A stretch of DNA of 64,000 nucleotides from Parabacteroides hominis (GCF_014287585.1 NZ_JACOOJ010000004.1:62001-126000), one strand, 5' to 3'. Counted from the first letter of the stretch, positions 27,610 through 39,230 are shown. Notes: generated from the letters alone by a model not told the origin. Numbers and translations: made by a program.

Positions 27610-28227
27610 ATGGAAGAAAAACAAACTAACATCTATCCTATTTTCGATAGGATGATGACGAGGGAGGATAAGGAGCGTTTGTTGAAACAACGTAGTGTGA
27701 TGGTGTGGTTTACCGGGCTGAGTGGTTCCGGGAAGAGCACGATGGCGATAGCGCTTGAGCGCGAATTGCACAAATGCGGTTTGTTGTGCCGCATCTTGGA
27801 TGGCGATAATATCCGTAGCGGGATCAACAACAACCTGGGCTTTTCGGCCGAAGACCGGGTGGAGAATATCCGTCGTATAGCCGAAGTAAGTAAACTCTTT
27901 ATCGATACAGGTGTTATCACTATAGCGGCTTTTATCAGCCCGAATAACGATTTGAGGGAAATGGCGGCTTCCATTATCGGGAAAGAGAATTTCCTGGAAA
28001 TATATGTCAGCACTCCGATCGAAGAGTGTGAGCGGCGTGATGTCAAAGGTTTGTATGCGAAGGCGCGCCGGGGCGAGATCAAGGATTTCACAGGTGTTTC
28101 CGCTCCGTTCGAGGCTCCCGGACATCCTGACCTGACGTTGGACACTTCCGTGTTGAGCCTGAAGGAATCCGTTCACGAACTGATGGACCTGATCATTCCG
28201 AAAGTAACCGTTGCAAGACAATTATAA
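27610..28227 (+). CDS. cysC: Adenylyl-sulfate kinase CysC
   Basis: Phosphorylates APS to PAPS with ATP. Walker A GLSGSGKST, then DGDNIRSGINNNLGFSAEDR, FISPNNDLREMA and GLYAKARRGEIKDFTG. At 205 residues it is a normal stand-alone CysC. ATG 27610 is preferred over the in-frame TTG at 27604. The cysD gene follows after 31 bases. Confidence 0.95.
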   Translation: MEEKQTNIYPIFDRMMTREDKERLLKQRSVMVWFTGLSGSGKSTMAIALERELHKCGLLCRILDGDNIRSGINNNLGFSAEDRVENIRRIAEVSKLFIDTGVITIAAFISPNNDLREMAASIIGKENFLEIYVSTPIEECERRDVKGLYAKARRGEIKDFTGVSAPFEAPGHPDLTLDTSVLSLKESVHELMDLIIPKVTVARQL

Positions 28228-28258
28228 ATAAGTAATCAAATAATACAATCCTATAATT

Positions 28259-29167
28259 ATGTCAGATTATAAATTGAGCCATTTACAGGAGCTGGAAGCA
28301 GAGTCTATCCATATCATCCGGGAGGTAGCTGCCGAGTTTGAGAATCCTGTTATGCTTTATTCTATCGGGAAAGACTCGTCCGTCATGGTTCGCCTGGCTG
28401 AAAAGGCTTTTTCTCCAGGGAAAGTCCCTTTCCCTTTGATGCACATCGATTCTAAGTGGAAGTTTAAGGAAATGATCCAGTTCCGTGATGACTATGCGAA
28501 GAAATTCGGATGGAACCTGATCGTAGAGTCCAATATGGAAGCCTTCGAGGCTGGCGTAGGCCCTTTCACGCATGGCAGCAAGGTGCATACGGACCTGATG
28601 AAGACACAGGCGTTGCTGCATGCGCTCGACAAATATAAGTTCGATGCCGCCTTTGGAGGAGCCCGCCGTGATGAAGAGAAGAGCCGTGCGAAAGAACGTA
28701 TCTATTCGTTCCGCGACAAGTTCCACCAGTGGGACCCGAAGAACCAGCGTCCGGAATTGTGGGATATCTACAATGCGCGTGTACATAAGGGAGAGAGCAT
28801 CCGTGTGTTCCCGCTCTCCAACTGGACGGAACTGGATATCTGGCAATATATCCGTTTGGAAAATATTCCGATCGTACCTCTGTATTTCGCCAAGGAACGC
28901 CCGTGCGTAGAGATCGACGGCAACCTGATCATGGCAGACGACGACCGTTTGCCGGAGCAGTACCGCGACCAGATCGAGATGCGTATGGTCCGTTTCCGTA
29001 CGTTAGGGTGTTGGCCGCTGACAGGTGCTGTCGAAAGCAATGCCGACACGATTGAAAAGATCGTCGAAGAGATGATGACGACAACCAAAAGCGAACGTAC
29101 GACCCGTGTGATCGACTTCGACCAGGATGCAAGTATGGAACAAAAGAAAAGAGAAGGATATTTTTAA
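28259..29167 (+). CDS. cysD: Sulfate adenylyltransferase small subunit CysD
   Basis: The catalytic subunit that joins sulfate and ATP to APS. PP-loop [18 protein letters not shown] near residue 36, then [17 protein letters not shown] and [20 protein letters not shown]; the C-terminal [12 protein letters not shown] and EGYF are typical. It needs the CysN GTPase encoded after a repeat-filled gap. Confidence 0.96.
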   Translation: MSDYKLSHLQELEAESIHIIREVAAEFENPVMLYSIGKDSSVMVRLAEKAFSPGKVPFPLMHIDSKWKFKEMIQFRDDYAKKFGWNLIVESNMEAFEAGVGPFTHGSKVHTDLMKTQALLHALDKYKFDAAFGGARRDEEKSRAKERIYSFRDKFHQWDPKNQRPELWDIYNARVHKGESIRVFPLSNWTELDIWQYIRLENIPIVPLYFAKERPCVEIDGNLIMADDDRLPEQYRDQIEMRMVRFRTLGCWPLTGAVESNADTIEKIVEEMMTTTKSERTTRVIDFDQDASMEQKKREGYF

Positions 29168-29169
29168 TT

Positions 29170-29259
29170 AGTTGAAAGTGGAGAGTTGAAAGTGGAAAGT
29201 GGCTTCGCGTCGCTATTTTCACTTTCAACTCTCAACTCTCAACTTTCAACTTTCAACTT
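29170..29259. repeat. GTTGAAA heptad repeats forming a hairpin between cysD and cysN
   Basis: Left arm 29170-29202 is tandem GTTGAAAGTG units; right arm about 29218-29259 is the reverse complement, tandem CAACTTT. The loop is CTTCGCGTCGC. The ORF reading through it from 29186 has no stop before cysN, but this is repeat translation and not a real N-terminus. Confidence 0.85.
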
Positions 29260-29266
29260 AGACATT

Positions 29267-30730
29267 ATGGCAACATTAAATATAAAGGAGTTCTTAGATA
29301 AAGACGAACAGAAAGACCTGCTCCGCTTTCTGACTGCCGGATCGGTGGATGATGGCAAATCGACGCTGATCGGTCGTTTGTTGTTTGACAGTAAGAAGAT
29401 TTATGAAGACCAGTTGGATGCCCTCGAACGCGACAGCAAGCGCATGGGGAACGCCGGCGACCATATCGACTACGCCCTGTTGCTGGACGGCCTGAAAGCC
29501 GAACGCGAACAGGGGATCACTATCGATGTGGCCTATCGCTATTTCAGTACGAATAACCGTAAGTTCATCATTGCCGATACTCCGGGGCACGAACAGTACA
29601 CCCGCAATATGATCACCGGCGGTTCGACTGCCAACCTTGCCATCATCCTGGTGGATGCCCGTACGGGGGTGATCACGCAGACACGCCGCCATACTTATCT
29701 GGTTTCATTGCTGGGTATTAAGCATGTGGTACTGGCTGTGAATAAGATGGACTTAGTGGGTTTCGACAAGCAGATATTCGATCAGATTGTTTCGGACTAC
29801 AAGGCGTTTGTCTCCTCTATGAATATCCCGGATATTACTTGTATTCCCCTTTCCGCTCTGGATGGCGACAATGTGGTGGAAAAGAGCGACCGCACGCCCT
29901 GGTATGAGGGGCCGTCGTTGCTGGACTTCCTCGAAACGGTTCCTATCGACCAGGACCGAAACTTCGAAGACTTCCGCTATCCGGTACAGTACGTTCTGCG
30001 TCCGAACCTGGACTTCCGTGGTTTCTGCGGAAAAGTATCCAGCGGCATCGTTCGTAAAGGCGATACGGTAATGGCTTTGCCTTCCGGCAAAACTTCCAAA
30101 GTGAAGAGTATCGTTACGTATGACGGAGAACTGGATTATGCTTTTCCGCCCCAATGTATCACGATCACGCTGGAAGACGAGATCGATGTTTCCCGCGGCG
30201 AAATGCTGGTACACCCTGACAACTTGCCGATAGCAGACCGCAACTTCGAGGCCATGCTGGTGTGGATGGACGAAGAGCCGATGGATGTGAACAAACAATT
30301 CTACATTAAACATACAACCAACCTGACGCGTGCCCGTGTAGACAGCATCCGCTATAAAGTGAATGTCAACACGATGGAACAGTTATCGGTTGACAATGGA
30401 CAATTGACAATCGACAATCTGCCGATGAAGCTGAACGAGATCGCCCGTGTCGTCTTTACGACCGGAAAGGAACTGTTCTTCGATCCGTATCAGAAAAACA
30501 AACAGACCGGAGCCTTTATCCTGATCGACCCGATCACGAATAACACGTCGGCTGTCGGTATGATTATCGACCGGGTGGATGCCCGCGACATGGTGACGGA
30601 AGATGCGTTGGCCGTACTGAACTTGCCGGAATTAGGTATCGGTTCCGAGCACTACGAAGCTATCCGTACCGTTTGTAAAGAGCTCGGACGGCAAGGCGTC
30701 CCCGTGAAGTGTATAACAGAAAATAAATAA
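29267..30730 (+). CDS. cysN: Sulfate adenylyltransferase large subunit CysN (GTPase)
   Basis: The regulatory GTPase drives APS formation. G1 [16 protein letters not shown]3 [13 protein letters not shown]4 NKMDLV, then beta-barrel domains of elongation-factor type. ATG 29267 starts [15 protein letters not shown], as in relatives. At 487 residues there is no fused CysC domain, in line with the separate cysC. Residues 375-385 ([11 protein letters not shown]) are encoded by a GACAATTGACAAT repeat and look like an insertion between two conserved strands. Confidence 0.95.
   Translation: MATLNIKEFLDKDEQKDLLRFLTAGSVDDGKSTLIGRLLFDSKKIYEDQLDALERDSKRMGNAGDHIDYALLLDGLKAEREQGITIDVAYRYFSTNNRKFIIADTPGHEQYTRNMITGGSTANLAIILVDARTGVITQTRRHTYLVSLLGIKHVVLAVNKMDLVGFDKQIFDQIVSDYKAFVSSMNIPDITCIPLSALDGDNVVEKSDRTPWYEGPSLLDFLETVPIDQDRNFEDFRYPVQYVLRPNLDFRGFCGKVSSGIVRKGDTVMALPSGKTSKVKSIVTYDGELDYAFPPQCITITLEDEIDVSRGEMLVHPDNLPIADRNFEAMLVWMDEEPMDVNKQFYIKHTTNLTRARVDSIRYKVNVNTMEQLSVDNGQLTIDNLPMKLNEIARVVFTTGKELFFDPYQKNKQTGAFILIDPITNNTSAVGMIIDRVDARDMVTEDALAVLNLPELGIGSEHYEAIRTVCKELGRQGVPVKCITENK
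30389..30419. repeat. GACAATTGACAAT repeat inside cysN
   Basis: Degenerate tandem copies of the TTGACAA unit, in frame. The same unit in reverse complement forms the signal peptide coding stretch at 32108-32145. Confidence 0.75.
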
Positions 30731-30733
30731 GGC

Positions 30734-31837
30734 ATGGGATTACTGGAATTTGACAAACTACCGATCAATACGTTAGTCGGAGCCGACTGGAAAACGTTCA
30801 AGGCCGTGACAGCCAATAAAACGGTCGACAAGGGATTTCGTAACAAATATTTCCTGACGAAATCCGTTTGCCGCCTGCTCAGCCTGTTGCAACCGTTCGA
30901 AGATGCGCGTTACCGCAAGATTGCGGGCAAGCCGCTGGAGATGGACCCGGTGTTCATTCTCGGACATTGGCGTAGCGGGACGACTTTCATGCACAATGTC
31001 TTCTCGTGCGACAAGCATTTCGGCTACAATACGACCTATCAGACCGTATTCCCGAACCTGATGCTCTGGGGACAGCCTTTCTTCAAGAAGAACATGGCGT
31101 TCCTGATGCCCGACAAACGTCCGACCGATAATATGGAGTTGAAGGTGGATCTCCCCCAGGAAGAGGAATTTGCCTTGGCGAATATGATGCCTTACACGTA
31201 TTATAACTTCTGGTTCTTTCCGAAGCATATGCTCGAATATTGCGACCGCTATCTGCTTTTCGACAATATCAGCGAACACGAGCGGGAAGTGTTTAAGGAA
31301 ACATTCCTCAAACTCATCAAGATTTCCCTCTGGAATACGAACGGGACCCAGTTCCTGAGCAAGAATCCGCCTCATACGGGACGCGTGAAGACGTTGGTGG
31401 AAATGTTTCCGAATGCGAAATTCATCTATCTGAAACGGAATCCGTACACGGTGTTCGAGAGCACGCGCAGCTTCTTCACCAATACGATCCAGCCGCTCCG
31501 CTTGCAGGACATCTCCAACGAGCAGATCGAAAGCAACTTTATCGAAGTGTATCGCCGTCTGTTCTATAAATATGAAGAACAAAAGCACCTGATACCCGAA
31601 GGGAACCTGGTAGAGGTGAAGTTCGAGGATTTCGAGCAGGATGCTTTCGCCATGACAGAGGACATATACAAGAAATTAAACCTCCCCGGCTTTGAAGAGT
31701 CAAAAGCAGAAATCGAGAAATATCTCGGAAAAAAGAAGGGCTATAAAAAGAACCAGTACAAGTATGACGACCGCACGGTACAGCTTGTTGAAGAAAATTG
31801 GGGAATGGCTCTCGATGAATGGGGATATTCTTTATAG
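30734..31837 (+). CDS. PAPS-dependent sulfotransferase
   Basis: Transfers sulfate from PAPS to an acceptor. The 5'-phosphosulfate loop FILGHWRSGTTFMHN is at about residues 75-89; the 3'-phosphate-binding region has KFIYLKRNPYTVFESTRSF. The fold is that of family-3-type (Sulfotransfer_3) enzymes; no signal peptide, so cytosolic. It starts 3 bases after cysN, so PAPS supply and use are one operon. In Bacteroides thetaiotaomicron a sulfotransferase in a similar cluster (BT_0416) sulfates cholesterol and steroids; that this protein does the same is inference from context. Confidence 0.9.
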   Translation: MGLLEFDKLPINTLVGADWKTFKAVTANKTVDKGFRNKYFLTKSVCRLLSLLQPFEDARYRKIAGKPLEMDPVFILGHWRSGTTFMHNVFSCDKHFGYNTTYQTVFPNLMLWGQPFFKKNMAFLMPDKRPTDNMELKVDLPQEEEFALANMMPYTYYNFWFFPKHMLEYCDRYLLFDNISEHEREVFKETFLKLIKISLWNTNGTQFLSKNPPHTGRVKTLVEMFPNAKFIYLKRNPYTVFESTRSFFTNTIQPLRLQDISNEQIESNFIEVYRRLFYKYEEQKHLIPEGNLVEVKFEDFEQDAFAMTEDIYKKLNLPGFEESKAEIEKYLGKKKGYKKNQYKYDDRTVQLVEENWGMALDEWGYSL

Positions 31838-31857
31838 GTGAAATCGTTGCAGCTGAT

Positions 31858-31917
31858 TTCGCTGGCTCCCGGCAAAGGAAGATTCACGTGAAGCTGAGGC
31901 TGCCGGGAGCCAGCGAA
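31858..31917. repeat. 17-base perfect inverted repeat after the sulfotransferase
   Basis: TTCGCTGGCTCCCGGCA at 31858-31874 and its reverse complement at 31901-31917 with a 26-base loop. No T-run follows. The right arm is also unit 1 of the tandem array. Confidence 0.75.
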
Positions 31918-32045
31918 GCCTGCTGCATGTGAATCCGGGATTGCCGGGAGCCGGCAGAGACGGATTCATGCGCTTCCGGGACTGCCGGGAGCCGGCGGTT
32001 CGAACTGCATGTGTTTCTTGTGCCGCTGGCTTCCTGCGGCTCCGG
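31901..32045. repeat. 41-base GC-rich tandem repeat
   Basis: TGCCGGGAGCCRGC recurs at 31901, 31942 and 31983, exactly 41 bases apart, each with a variable half (CTGCATGTG, GATTCATGCG, CTGCATGTG). A degenerate inverted copy GCCGCTGGCTTCCTGCGGCTCC ends the block. No ORF was found to explain it. Confidence 0.75.
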
Positions 32046-32075
32046 AAGCGGTAATTGAAAAAAACAGTATTTGAA

Positions 32076-33038
32076 ATGAAACGAAAAGCAAAAATATTCC
32101 TGCTCCTGGGAATTGTCAGTTGTCAATTGTCAATTGTCAATTCCCAAGAGCACGTGGTTCCGTTCAGTTTTGGAGATATGGATCATTGGGTCGTTCGCGA
32201 GATACATGAATCCGGCATCATCGGAGGAAATACGAAGCATCTTTATGAGCTTGGCCCGACAGATACGATCATTGGCAACACTGCCTATACGAACCGGGGC
32301 GGTTCGCCGTGGGCGAACTCCAACGTGATGGCAAAGGTGGCAGGCGTGGTGAAGACGAATACTTCTGTCTTCCCGGAGAGGCGGGACGACGGTTGGTGCG
32401 CGCGCTTGGAGACACGAATGGAAAGTGTGAAGGTTTTCGGCCTGGTCGATATCGAAGTGGTAGCTGCCGGTTCCGTCTTTCTCGGAACGGTACACGAACC
32501 GATCAAGGGGACCAAGAACCCGCAGGCCATGTTGAACAGCGGAGTGGCGTTTACCAAGAAGCCGAAGGCATTGCGCTTTGACTATAAGGTGAAGCTGGCT
32601 CCTGAAAAGAACCGCGTCCGCAGTACCGGCTTCAGCCGCAAGACAACGGTTGCCGGACAGGATTCGATCGCAGCCATTCTTTTCCTTCAGAAACGTTGGG
32701 AAGATGAAGACGGAAACATATATGCCAAACGTGTCGGGACAATGGTGCAGCGTTATACGGAGTCCAGCAACGGTTGGGTGAACGGTGCGACCTATCCGAT
32801 CCTGTACGGCGATATTTCGAAGCATCCGGAGTATAAGCCTTATATGCGGATTCAGGTGGAAGAGCGTTATGCCTTGAACAGCCAGGGTAAAAGCGTCCCT
32901 ATCCAGGAAGCAGGTTGGGCGGCGGAAGGCGAATTGCCGACTCATCTCGTCCTGCAGTTTACTTCCAGCCACGGTGGCGCCTACATCGGCTCGCCGGGCA
33001 ATACAATGTGGATCGATAATGTAGAACTTATATATTAG
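32076..33038 (+). CDS. PCMD-domain secreted protein (putative carbohydrate metabolism domain)
   Basis: A signal peptide (MKRKAKIFLLLGIVSCQLSI) leads into a single PCMD-like beta-sandwich of about 290 residues, with PFSFGDMDHWV at the start, GGSPWANSN, LRFDYKVKLAPE, and the terminal GGAYIGSPGNTMWIDNVELIY. The family is common in Bacteroidetes and often linked to glycan loci; its function is not established. Part of the signal sequence is coded by TTGTCAA heptads. ATG 32076 is taken over the in-frame TTG at 32055. Association with the sulfotransferase operon is uncertain because of the intervening repeat block. Confidence 0.8.
   Translation: MKRKAKIFLLLGIVSCQLSIVNSQEHVVPFSFGDMDHWVVREIHESGIIGGNTKHLYELGPTDTIIGNTAYTNRGGSPWANSNVMAKVAGVVKTNTSVFPERRDDGWCARLETRMESVKVFGLVDIEVVAAGSVFLGTVHEPIKGTKNPQAMLNSGVAFTKKPKALRFDYKVKLAPEKNRVRSTGFSRKTTVAGQDSIAAILFLQKRWEDEDGNIYAKRVGTMVQRYTESSNGWVNGATYPILYGDISKHPEYKPYMRIQVEERYALNSQGKSVPIQEAGWAAEGELPTHLVLQFTSSHGGAYIGSPGNTMWIDNVELIY
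32108..32145. repeat. TTGTCAA heptad repeat encoding a signal peptide core
   Basis: Tandem TTGTCAA units framed by GGGAATTG and CAATTCCC (8-base inverted ends). Translation gives GIVSCQLSIVNSQ. Confidence 0.75.
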
Positions 33039-33099
33039 GTGAAAGTTGAAAGTTAAATTTTTCTTTTCAACTTTCAACTTTCATCTTTCACCTTTCAAC
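33039..33099. repeat. GTTGAAA heptad hairpin before ligA
   Basis: GTGAAAGTTGAAAGTT at 33039-33054 faces AACTTTCAACTTTCA at 33069-33083 and further CTTTCAC units. The same family as 29170-29259. Confidence 0.8.
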
Positions 33100-33102
33100 T
33101 GA

Positions 33103-35627
<2,525 letters not shown>

Positions 35628-35638
35628 TATAAATTCCT

Positions 35639-35646
35639 TATTTTTG
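35639..35646 (+). promoter_or_regulatory. -7 element for dapA
   Basis: TATTTTTG, 35 bases before ATG 35681, beginning 12 bases after the preceding stop. Confidence 0.5.
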
Positions 35647-35680
35647 CAGTGCTAAATAACAAAAAAGGAATATTTTCCCC

Positions 35681-36574
35681 ATGGCAGACATAAATTTAAA
35701 AGGAATGGGTGTGGCGCTGATCACTCCCTTTAAAGAAGATGAAAGTGTAGACTATGAGGCGTTGGCCCGGCTTGTAGACTATCAGTTGCAGAATGGAACC
35801 GATTATCTGGTTGTGTTAGGTACCACTGCGGAAACCCCTACACTCGCAGAAGAAGAAAAGAAGAATATAATCAATTTGGTCGTAACGAAGGTAAACGGGC
35901 GCATTCCCATCGTGTTGGGGGTTGGCGGAAACTGTACGCGTTCGGTTGTCGAAAAGTTGAAAAACGATAACTTTGACGGTATAGATGCGATCCTGTCTGT
36001 CGTACCTTACTATAATAAACCGTCCCAGGAAGGAATCTATCAGCATTATAAAGCGATTGCGGAGGCGACTGCGTTGCCGATTGTCCTGTATAACGTTCCG
36101 GGACGTACCGGCGTGAACATGACGGCCGAGACTACGCTGCGTATCGCCCGTGAGTTCAAGAACGTGATCGCGGTCAAGGAGGCTTCCGGCAATATCACCC
36201 AGATGGACGATATCATCAAGAACAAACCGGCGAACTTCAATGTGATTTCCGGAGACGACGGTATCACTTTCCCGCTTATTACGTTGGGAGCTGTGGGCGT
36301 GATTTCCGTAATCGGCAATGCTTTCCCGCGTGAGTTCAGTCGTATGGTGCGTCTGGCATTGGCAGGCGACTACGATAGTGCCCGTACGATCCACCATAGC
36401 TTTACGGAGTTGTTCAGCTTGCTGTTTGTCGACGGCAATCCGGCAGGAGCGAAGAGTATGCTGAATGCAATGGGCTTTATCGAAAATAAATTACGCTTGC
36501 CTCTGGTTCCGACCCGTATCACCACGTTCGAAAAGATTCGTGATGTACTACGTCAGTTGAGCATTAAGTGCTAA
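35681..36574 (+). CDS. dapA: 4-hydroxy-tetrahydrodipicolinate synthase DapA
   Basis: Condenses pyruvate with aspartate semialdehyde for lysine and diaminopimelate. TIM barrel with LGTTAETPTL, catalytic Tyr in LYNVPGRTGVNM and Schiff-base Lys in VIAVKEASGN; ISGDDGITFPLITLGAVGVISV is also typical. 297 residues, full length. Confidence 0.96.
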   Translation: MADINLKGMGVALITPFKEDESVDYEALARLVDYQLQNGTDYLVVLGTTAETPTLAEEEKKNIINLVVTKVNGRIPIVLGVGGNCTRSVVEKLKNDNFDGIDAILSVVPYYNKPSQEGIYQHYKAIAEATALPIVLYNVPGRTGVNMTAETTLRIAREFKNVIAVKEASGNITQMDDIIKNKPANFNVISGDDGITFPLITLGAVGVISVIGNAFPREFSRMVRLALAGDYDSARTIHHSFTELFSLLFVDGNPAGAKSMLNAMGFIENKLRLPLVPTRITTFEKIRDVLRQLSIKC

Positions 36575-36592
36575 ATCGTATCTGAATAAGTT

Positions 36593-36772
36593 ATGATGAC
36601 ACTACCGGAAGATCCGATGATGCTTTTTAGCGTGATCAACATGAAATTGCGTGATAATTATGCTTCTCTCGACGAGCTATGCGACGATATGAATGTCAAA
36701 AAAGAAATACTTGTACAGAAGTTGAAAGACGTGGGCTTCGAATATAGCCAGGAGAATAATAAATTCTGGTGA
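36593..36772 (+). CDS. DUF4250-type small protein
   Basis: A 59-residue protein from ATG 36593 (a second ATG follows at once) to TGA 36772, starting MMTLPEDPMMLFSVINMKLR and containing SLDELCDDMNV and QKLKDVGFEYSQ. This pattern matches my memory of DUF4250 proteins, a helix-turn-helix-like fold of unknown role. It is 18 bases after dapA and is followed by a clear terminator, so it is probably co-transcribed with dapA. Confidence 0.75.
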   Translation: MMTLPEDPMMLFSVINMKLRDNYASLDELCDDMNVKKEILVQKLKDVGFEYSQENNKFW

Positions 36773-36791
36773 TTTTGTTCCTTGTCAGAAG

Positions 36792-36829
36792 AAAAAATGC
36801 TGGTTGCCGCATAGTAACCGGCATTTTTT
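36792..36829. terminator. Bidirectional hairpin after DUF4250 gene
   Basis: AAAAAATGCTGGTT at 36792-36805 pairs with AACCGGCATTTTTT at 36816-36829 with one G-T pair; A- and T-runs on both sides. Confidence 0.8.
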
Positions 36830-36854
36830 GTATCTTGTTCCCGTAAAATGTAAT

Positions 36855-37964
36855 ATGATTATGGATAGTTGCGGATATGGAAAAACAAAAGTAGCCTGGC
36901 TTTTAGGGGCAGTTTTGCTGTTTTTTGCTTGTGCTCCTGTAACTCGAACGGACTTGAGTGAAAAAGAGTTGTTAGGCAAACGGATTTTTTTTGATGAATC
37001 GCTTTCCGAGCCTGCCGGACAATCTTGTGGAACTTGTCATGAACCGACGAAAGGCTTTGCCGATAAGTATGGGCGGATTACTTCGGAGGGAGCCGTGAAG
37101 GGATTGTTCAGTAACCGGAATTCGATGACCTGTGCCTATGTAGCTTATGTTCCGGCTTTGCACTATAATAAGGAAGATGAAACATACGTCGGTGGTCTGT
37201 TTTGGGATGGACGCGTGAATTCTCTTGAAGAACAGGCCGGTCAACCTTTCGTCAATCCGTTGGAGATGGGAAATAAAGATCGTAAAATGGTGGTCGAAAA
37301 GTTTCGTAATGCAACTTACTATCCTGACTTTGTCCGTATTTATGGAGAGATTGTTTCCTGTGATTCTCTTTATGGGAAAATATTAGATGCCTTGGCCACT
37401 TATCAGCGTTCGATTGAAGTAAATCCGTACACATCCAAATATGATGCCTACCTGGAAGGAAGGTATGAACTGACCGGCCAAGAGAAGGAAGGACTGGCAT
37501 TGTTTAAGGAGAAAGGACTATGTGCCGAATGCCATGTGCTGGACAATGATGAACGGGCCGGACGTGTTTTGTTTACGGATCATACCTACGACAATTTGGG
37601 TATTCCTTCCAATCCGGATAATCCCTTCTTCCAGGTTCCGGCTCCTTACAATACGGTCGGACGGGACACGATGGACTTGGGCTTAGGGGCTTTCCTGCAT
37701 GACAGTACCGAATTCGGCAAGTTCCGCGTACCCACATTACGCAATATCGCCTTGACGGCTCCTTACGGGCATAACGGCTATTTCAAGACACTTGAGGAGA
37801 TAGTCCACTTCTATAATGTGCGTGACGTGGAAGAATACCCGGCTCCCGAATATGCGGAGACCGTCAACCGCGATGAACTGGGAAATCTCGGACTCACACC
37901 GGAGGAAGAAGCGGCCATTGTCGCTTTCATGCATACCTTGACCGACGGATATCAAATAGATTGA
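36855..37964 (+). CDS. Di-haem cytochrome c peroxidase
   Basis: Lipoprotein-like signal (VLLFFACAPV), haem motifs CGTCH at residues 58-62 and CAECH at 223-227, and peroxidase marks FFDESLSEP, FWDGRVNSLEEQAGQP, NPLEMGN, FRVPTLRNIALTAPYGHNG. It reduces peroxide in the periplasm. Unlike the protein at 13372 it has no third haem domain. The start is ATG 36855 or 36861; the frame upstream runs into the terminator hairpin, so the longer TTG start at 36804 is rejected. Confidence 0.9.
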   Translation: MIMDSCGYGKTKVAWLLGAVLLFFACAPVTRTDLSEKELLGKRIFFDESLSEPAGQSCGTCHEPTKGFADKYGRITSEGAVKGLFSNRNSMTCAYVAYVPALHYNKEDETYVGGLFWDGRVNSLEEQAGQPFVNPLEMGNKDRKMVVEKFRNATYYPDFVRIYGEIVSCDSLYGKILDALATYQRSIEVNPYTSKYDAYLEGRYELTGQEKEGLALFKEKGLCAECHVLDNDERAGRVLFTDHTYDNLGIPSNPDNPFFQVPAPYNTVGRDTMDLGLGAFLHDSTEFGKFRVPTLRNIALTAPYGHNGYFKTLEEIVHFYNVRDVEEYPAPEYAETVNRDELGNLGLTPEEEAAIVAFMHTLTDGYQID

Positions 37965-37991
37965 TCCATATTGTTTTTTTGTATACATTTG
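37961..37991 (+). promoter_or_regulatory. Promoter of DUF6565 gene
   Basis: TTG at 37961-37963, 20 bases, TACATTTG at 37984-37991. The -33 box overlaps the stop of the peroxidase gene. Confidence 0.55.
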
Positions 37992-38019
37992 CTGTCATTT
38001 AATAAAAAGTGAAAGAGAT

Positions 38020-38370
38020 ATGAAAACAAAATTGATGATGTTTATGGCGGTTGTCGCTTTGTTCGTTTTAAGTGGTTGCAGCGATTCCAAAGAGTCGTAT
38101 GTGAAAGATTTCAAGAAGTTTATCGAAAAGGTGGAAGCTGCCGGAAGCGATTATACGGAAGAAGACTGGAAGAAAGCCGATGAAAAGTTCGAAGCCTTTA
38201 CCGGTGACCGCTATGAGAAGTTCAGTTCCGAACTGACAATAGACGAGCAGGTGGAGATCACCAAACTGAAAGCGGCCTATGCAACCCGGAGAGGACTTTC
38301 GACCTTGAAGAACGGAATGGACAAGCTCCTCGACAGTGATATCCTCAAAATGGAAAAGAACAAAAAATAA
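38020..38370 (+). CDS. Small DUF6565-like lipoprotein
   Basis: 116 residues: lipoprotein signal with lipobox VLSGCSDS (Cys20), then a charged helical body (SYVKDFKKFIEKVEAAGSDY, EEDWKKADEKFEAFTGDRY, LTIDEQVEITKLKAAYATRR). Likely a periplasmic or outer-membrane helical-bundle protein. The DUF number is from memory. It is 20 bases before the esterase gene and so likely co-transcribed. Confidence 0.75.
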   Translation: MKTKLMMFMAVVALFVLSGCSDSKESYVKDFKKFIEKVEAAGSDYTEEDWKKADEKFEAFTGDRYEKFSSELTIDEQVEITKLKAAYATRRGLSTLKNGMDKLLDSDILKMEKNKK

Positions 38371-38390
38371 CGTTTGCAGAGTCTGATACC

Positions 38391-39209
38391 ATGAAACTTA
38401 AATTATCCTTTTTAGCGATTTTCGCCTTGGTCGCCATTTCGGCGAGAGGGGCGGTTGTCGATACGTTGGCCGTTTACAGCGAGGCAATGAAAAAGAATGT
38501 CCAGGTCGTTGTCGTTTCTCCGGATGATAATCGTGCACCGAAACCGGTGATCTACCTGTTGCACGGATATGGAGGGAATGCGAAAACCTGGATTTCCATG
38601 AAGCCGGAGTTGAAAGATATTGCAGACCGCGACGGTCTGATCTTTGTCTGTCCTGATGGTAAGAACAGTTGGTATTGGGACAGTCCGAAAGATCCGTCCT
38701 ATCGTTATGAGACATTCGTTTCCTCCGAATTAGTCAAATATATCGATTCCGAATATCAGACAGTGAAAGACCGTTCCGGTCGTGCCATTACAGGGCTGAG
38801 CATGGGCGGACACGGAGCCATGTGGCTGTCTTTCCGTCATAAGGATGTGTTTGGCGCCGCCGGCAGCACGAGCGGCGGAGTCGATATCCGGCCGTTCCCC
38901 AACAACTGGGAGATGAGTAAGCAGCTCGGAAACGAGAGCGACAATCAGGAGGCCTGGAACCGTCACACGGCGATCACGCAGATCGACCGTATCAAGAACG
39001 GCGAGCTGGCTATTATCTTCGATTGCGGTTACAGCGATTTCTTTTTCGAAGTGAATAACGACTTTCATAAGAAGCTGCTGAAATATAAGATCGACCATGA
39101 TTTCCTGGTCCGTCCCGGATCGCATAACGGCGAATACTGGAAGAACTCGATCGACTACCAGATCGTGTTCTTTAAGAAGTTCTTCGATAGACGCGGAGAA
39201 AAGAAATAG
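38391..39209 (+). CDS. Secreted alpha/beta-hydrolase esterase (esterase D/EstA type)
   Basis: A signal peptide (to about residue 20, ISARGA) precedes an esterase-D-like fold: VIYLLHGYGGNAKTWI (oxyanion loop), GLSMGGHGAMW with the Ser nucleophile, IFDCGYSDFFFE with the likely Asp, and RPGSHNGEYW with the His. Relatives act on feruloyl, acetyl or short-chain esters. Substrate is not evident from neighbours. Confidence 0.87.
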   Translation: MKLKLSFLAIFALVAISARGAVVDTLAVYSEAMKKNVQVVVVSPDDNRAPKPVIYLLHGYGGNAKTWISMKPELKDIADRDGLIFVCPDGKNSWYWDSPKDPSYRYETFVSSELVKYIDSEYQTVKDRSGRAITGLSMGGHGAMWLSFRHKDVFGAAGSTSGGVDIRPFPNNWEMSKQLGNESDNQEAWNRHTAITQIDRIKNGELAIIFDCGYSDFFFEVNNDFHKKLLKYKIDHDFLVRPGSHNGEYWKNSIDYQIVFFKKFFDRRGEKK

Positions 39210-39230
39210 AATATAGATATAGAGACAGGG

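Noticed and set aside
29170..29259. Possible CRISPR array from tandem repeats near cysN and at 31901
   Set aside because: Units are heptads or a 41-base GC-rich repeat without spacer architecture, and no cas genes are present.
29186..29266. In-frame N-terminal extension of CysN
   Set aside because: The residues are a direct translation of heptad repeats ([13 protein letters not shown]); the family start is at 29267.
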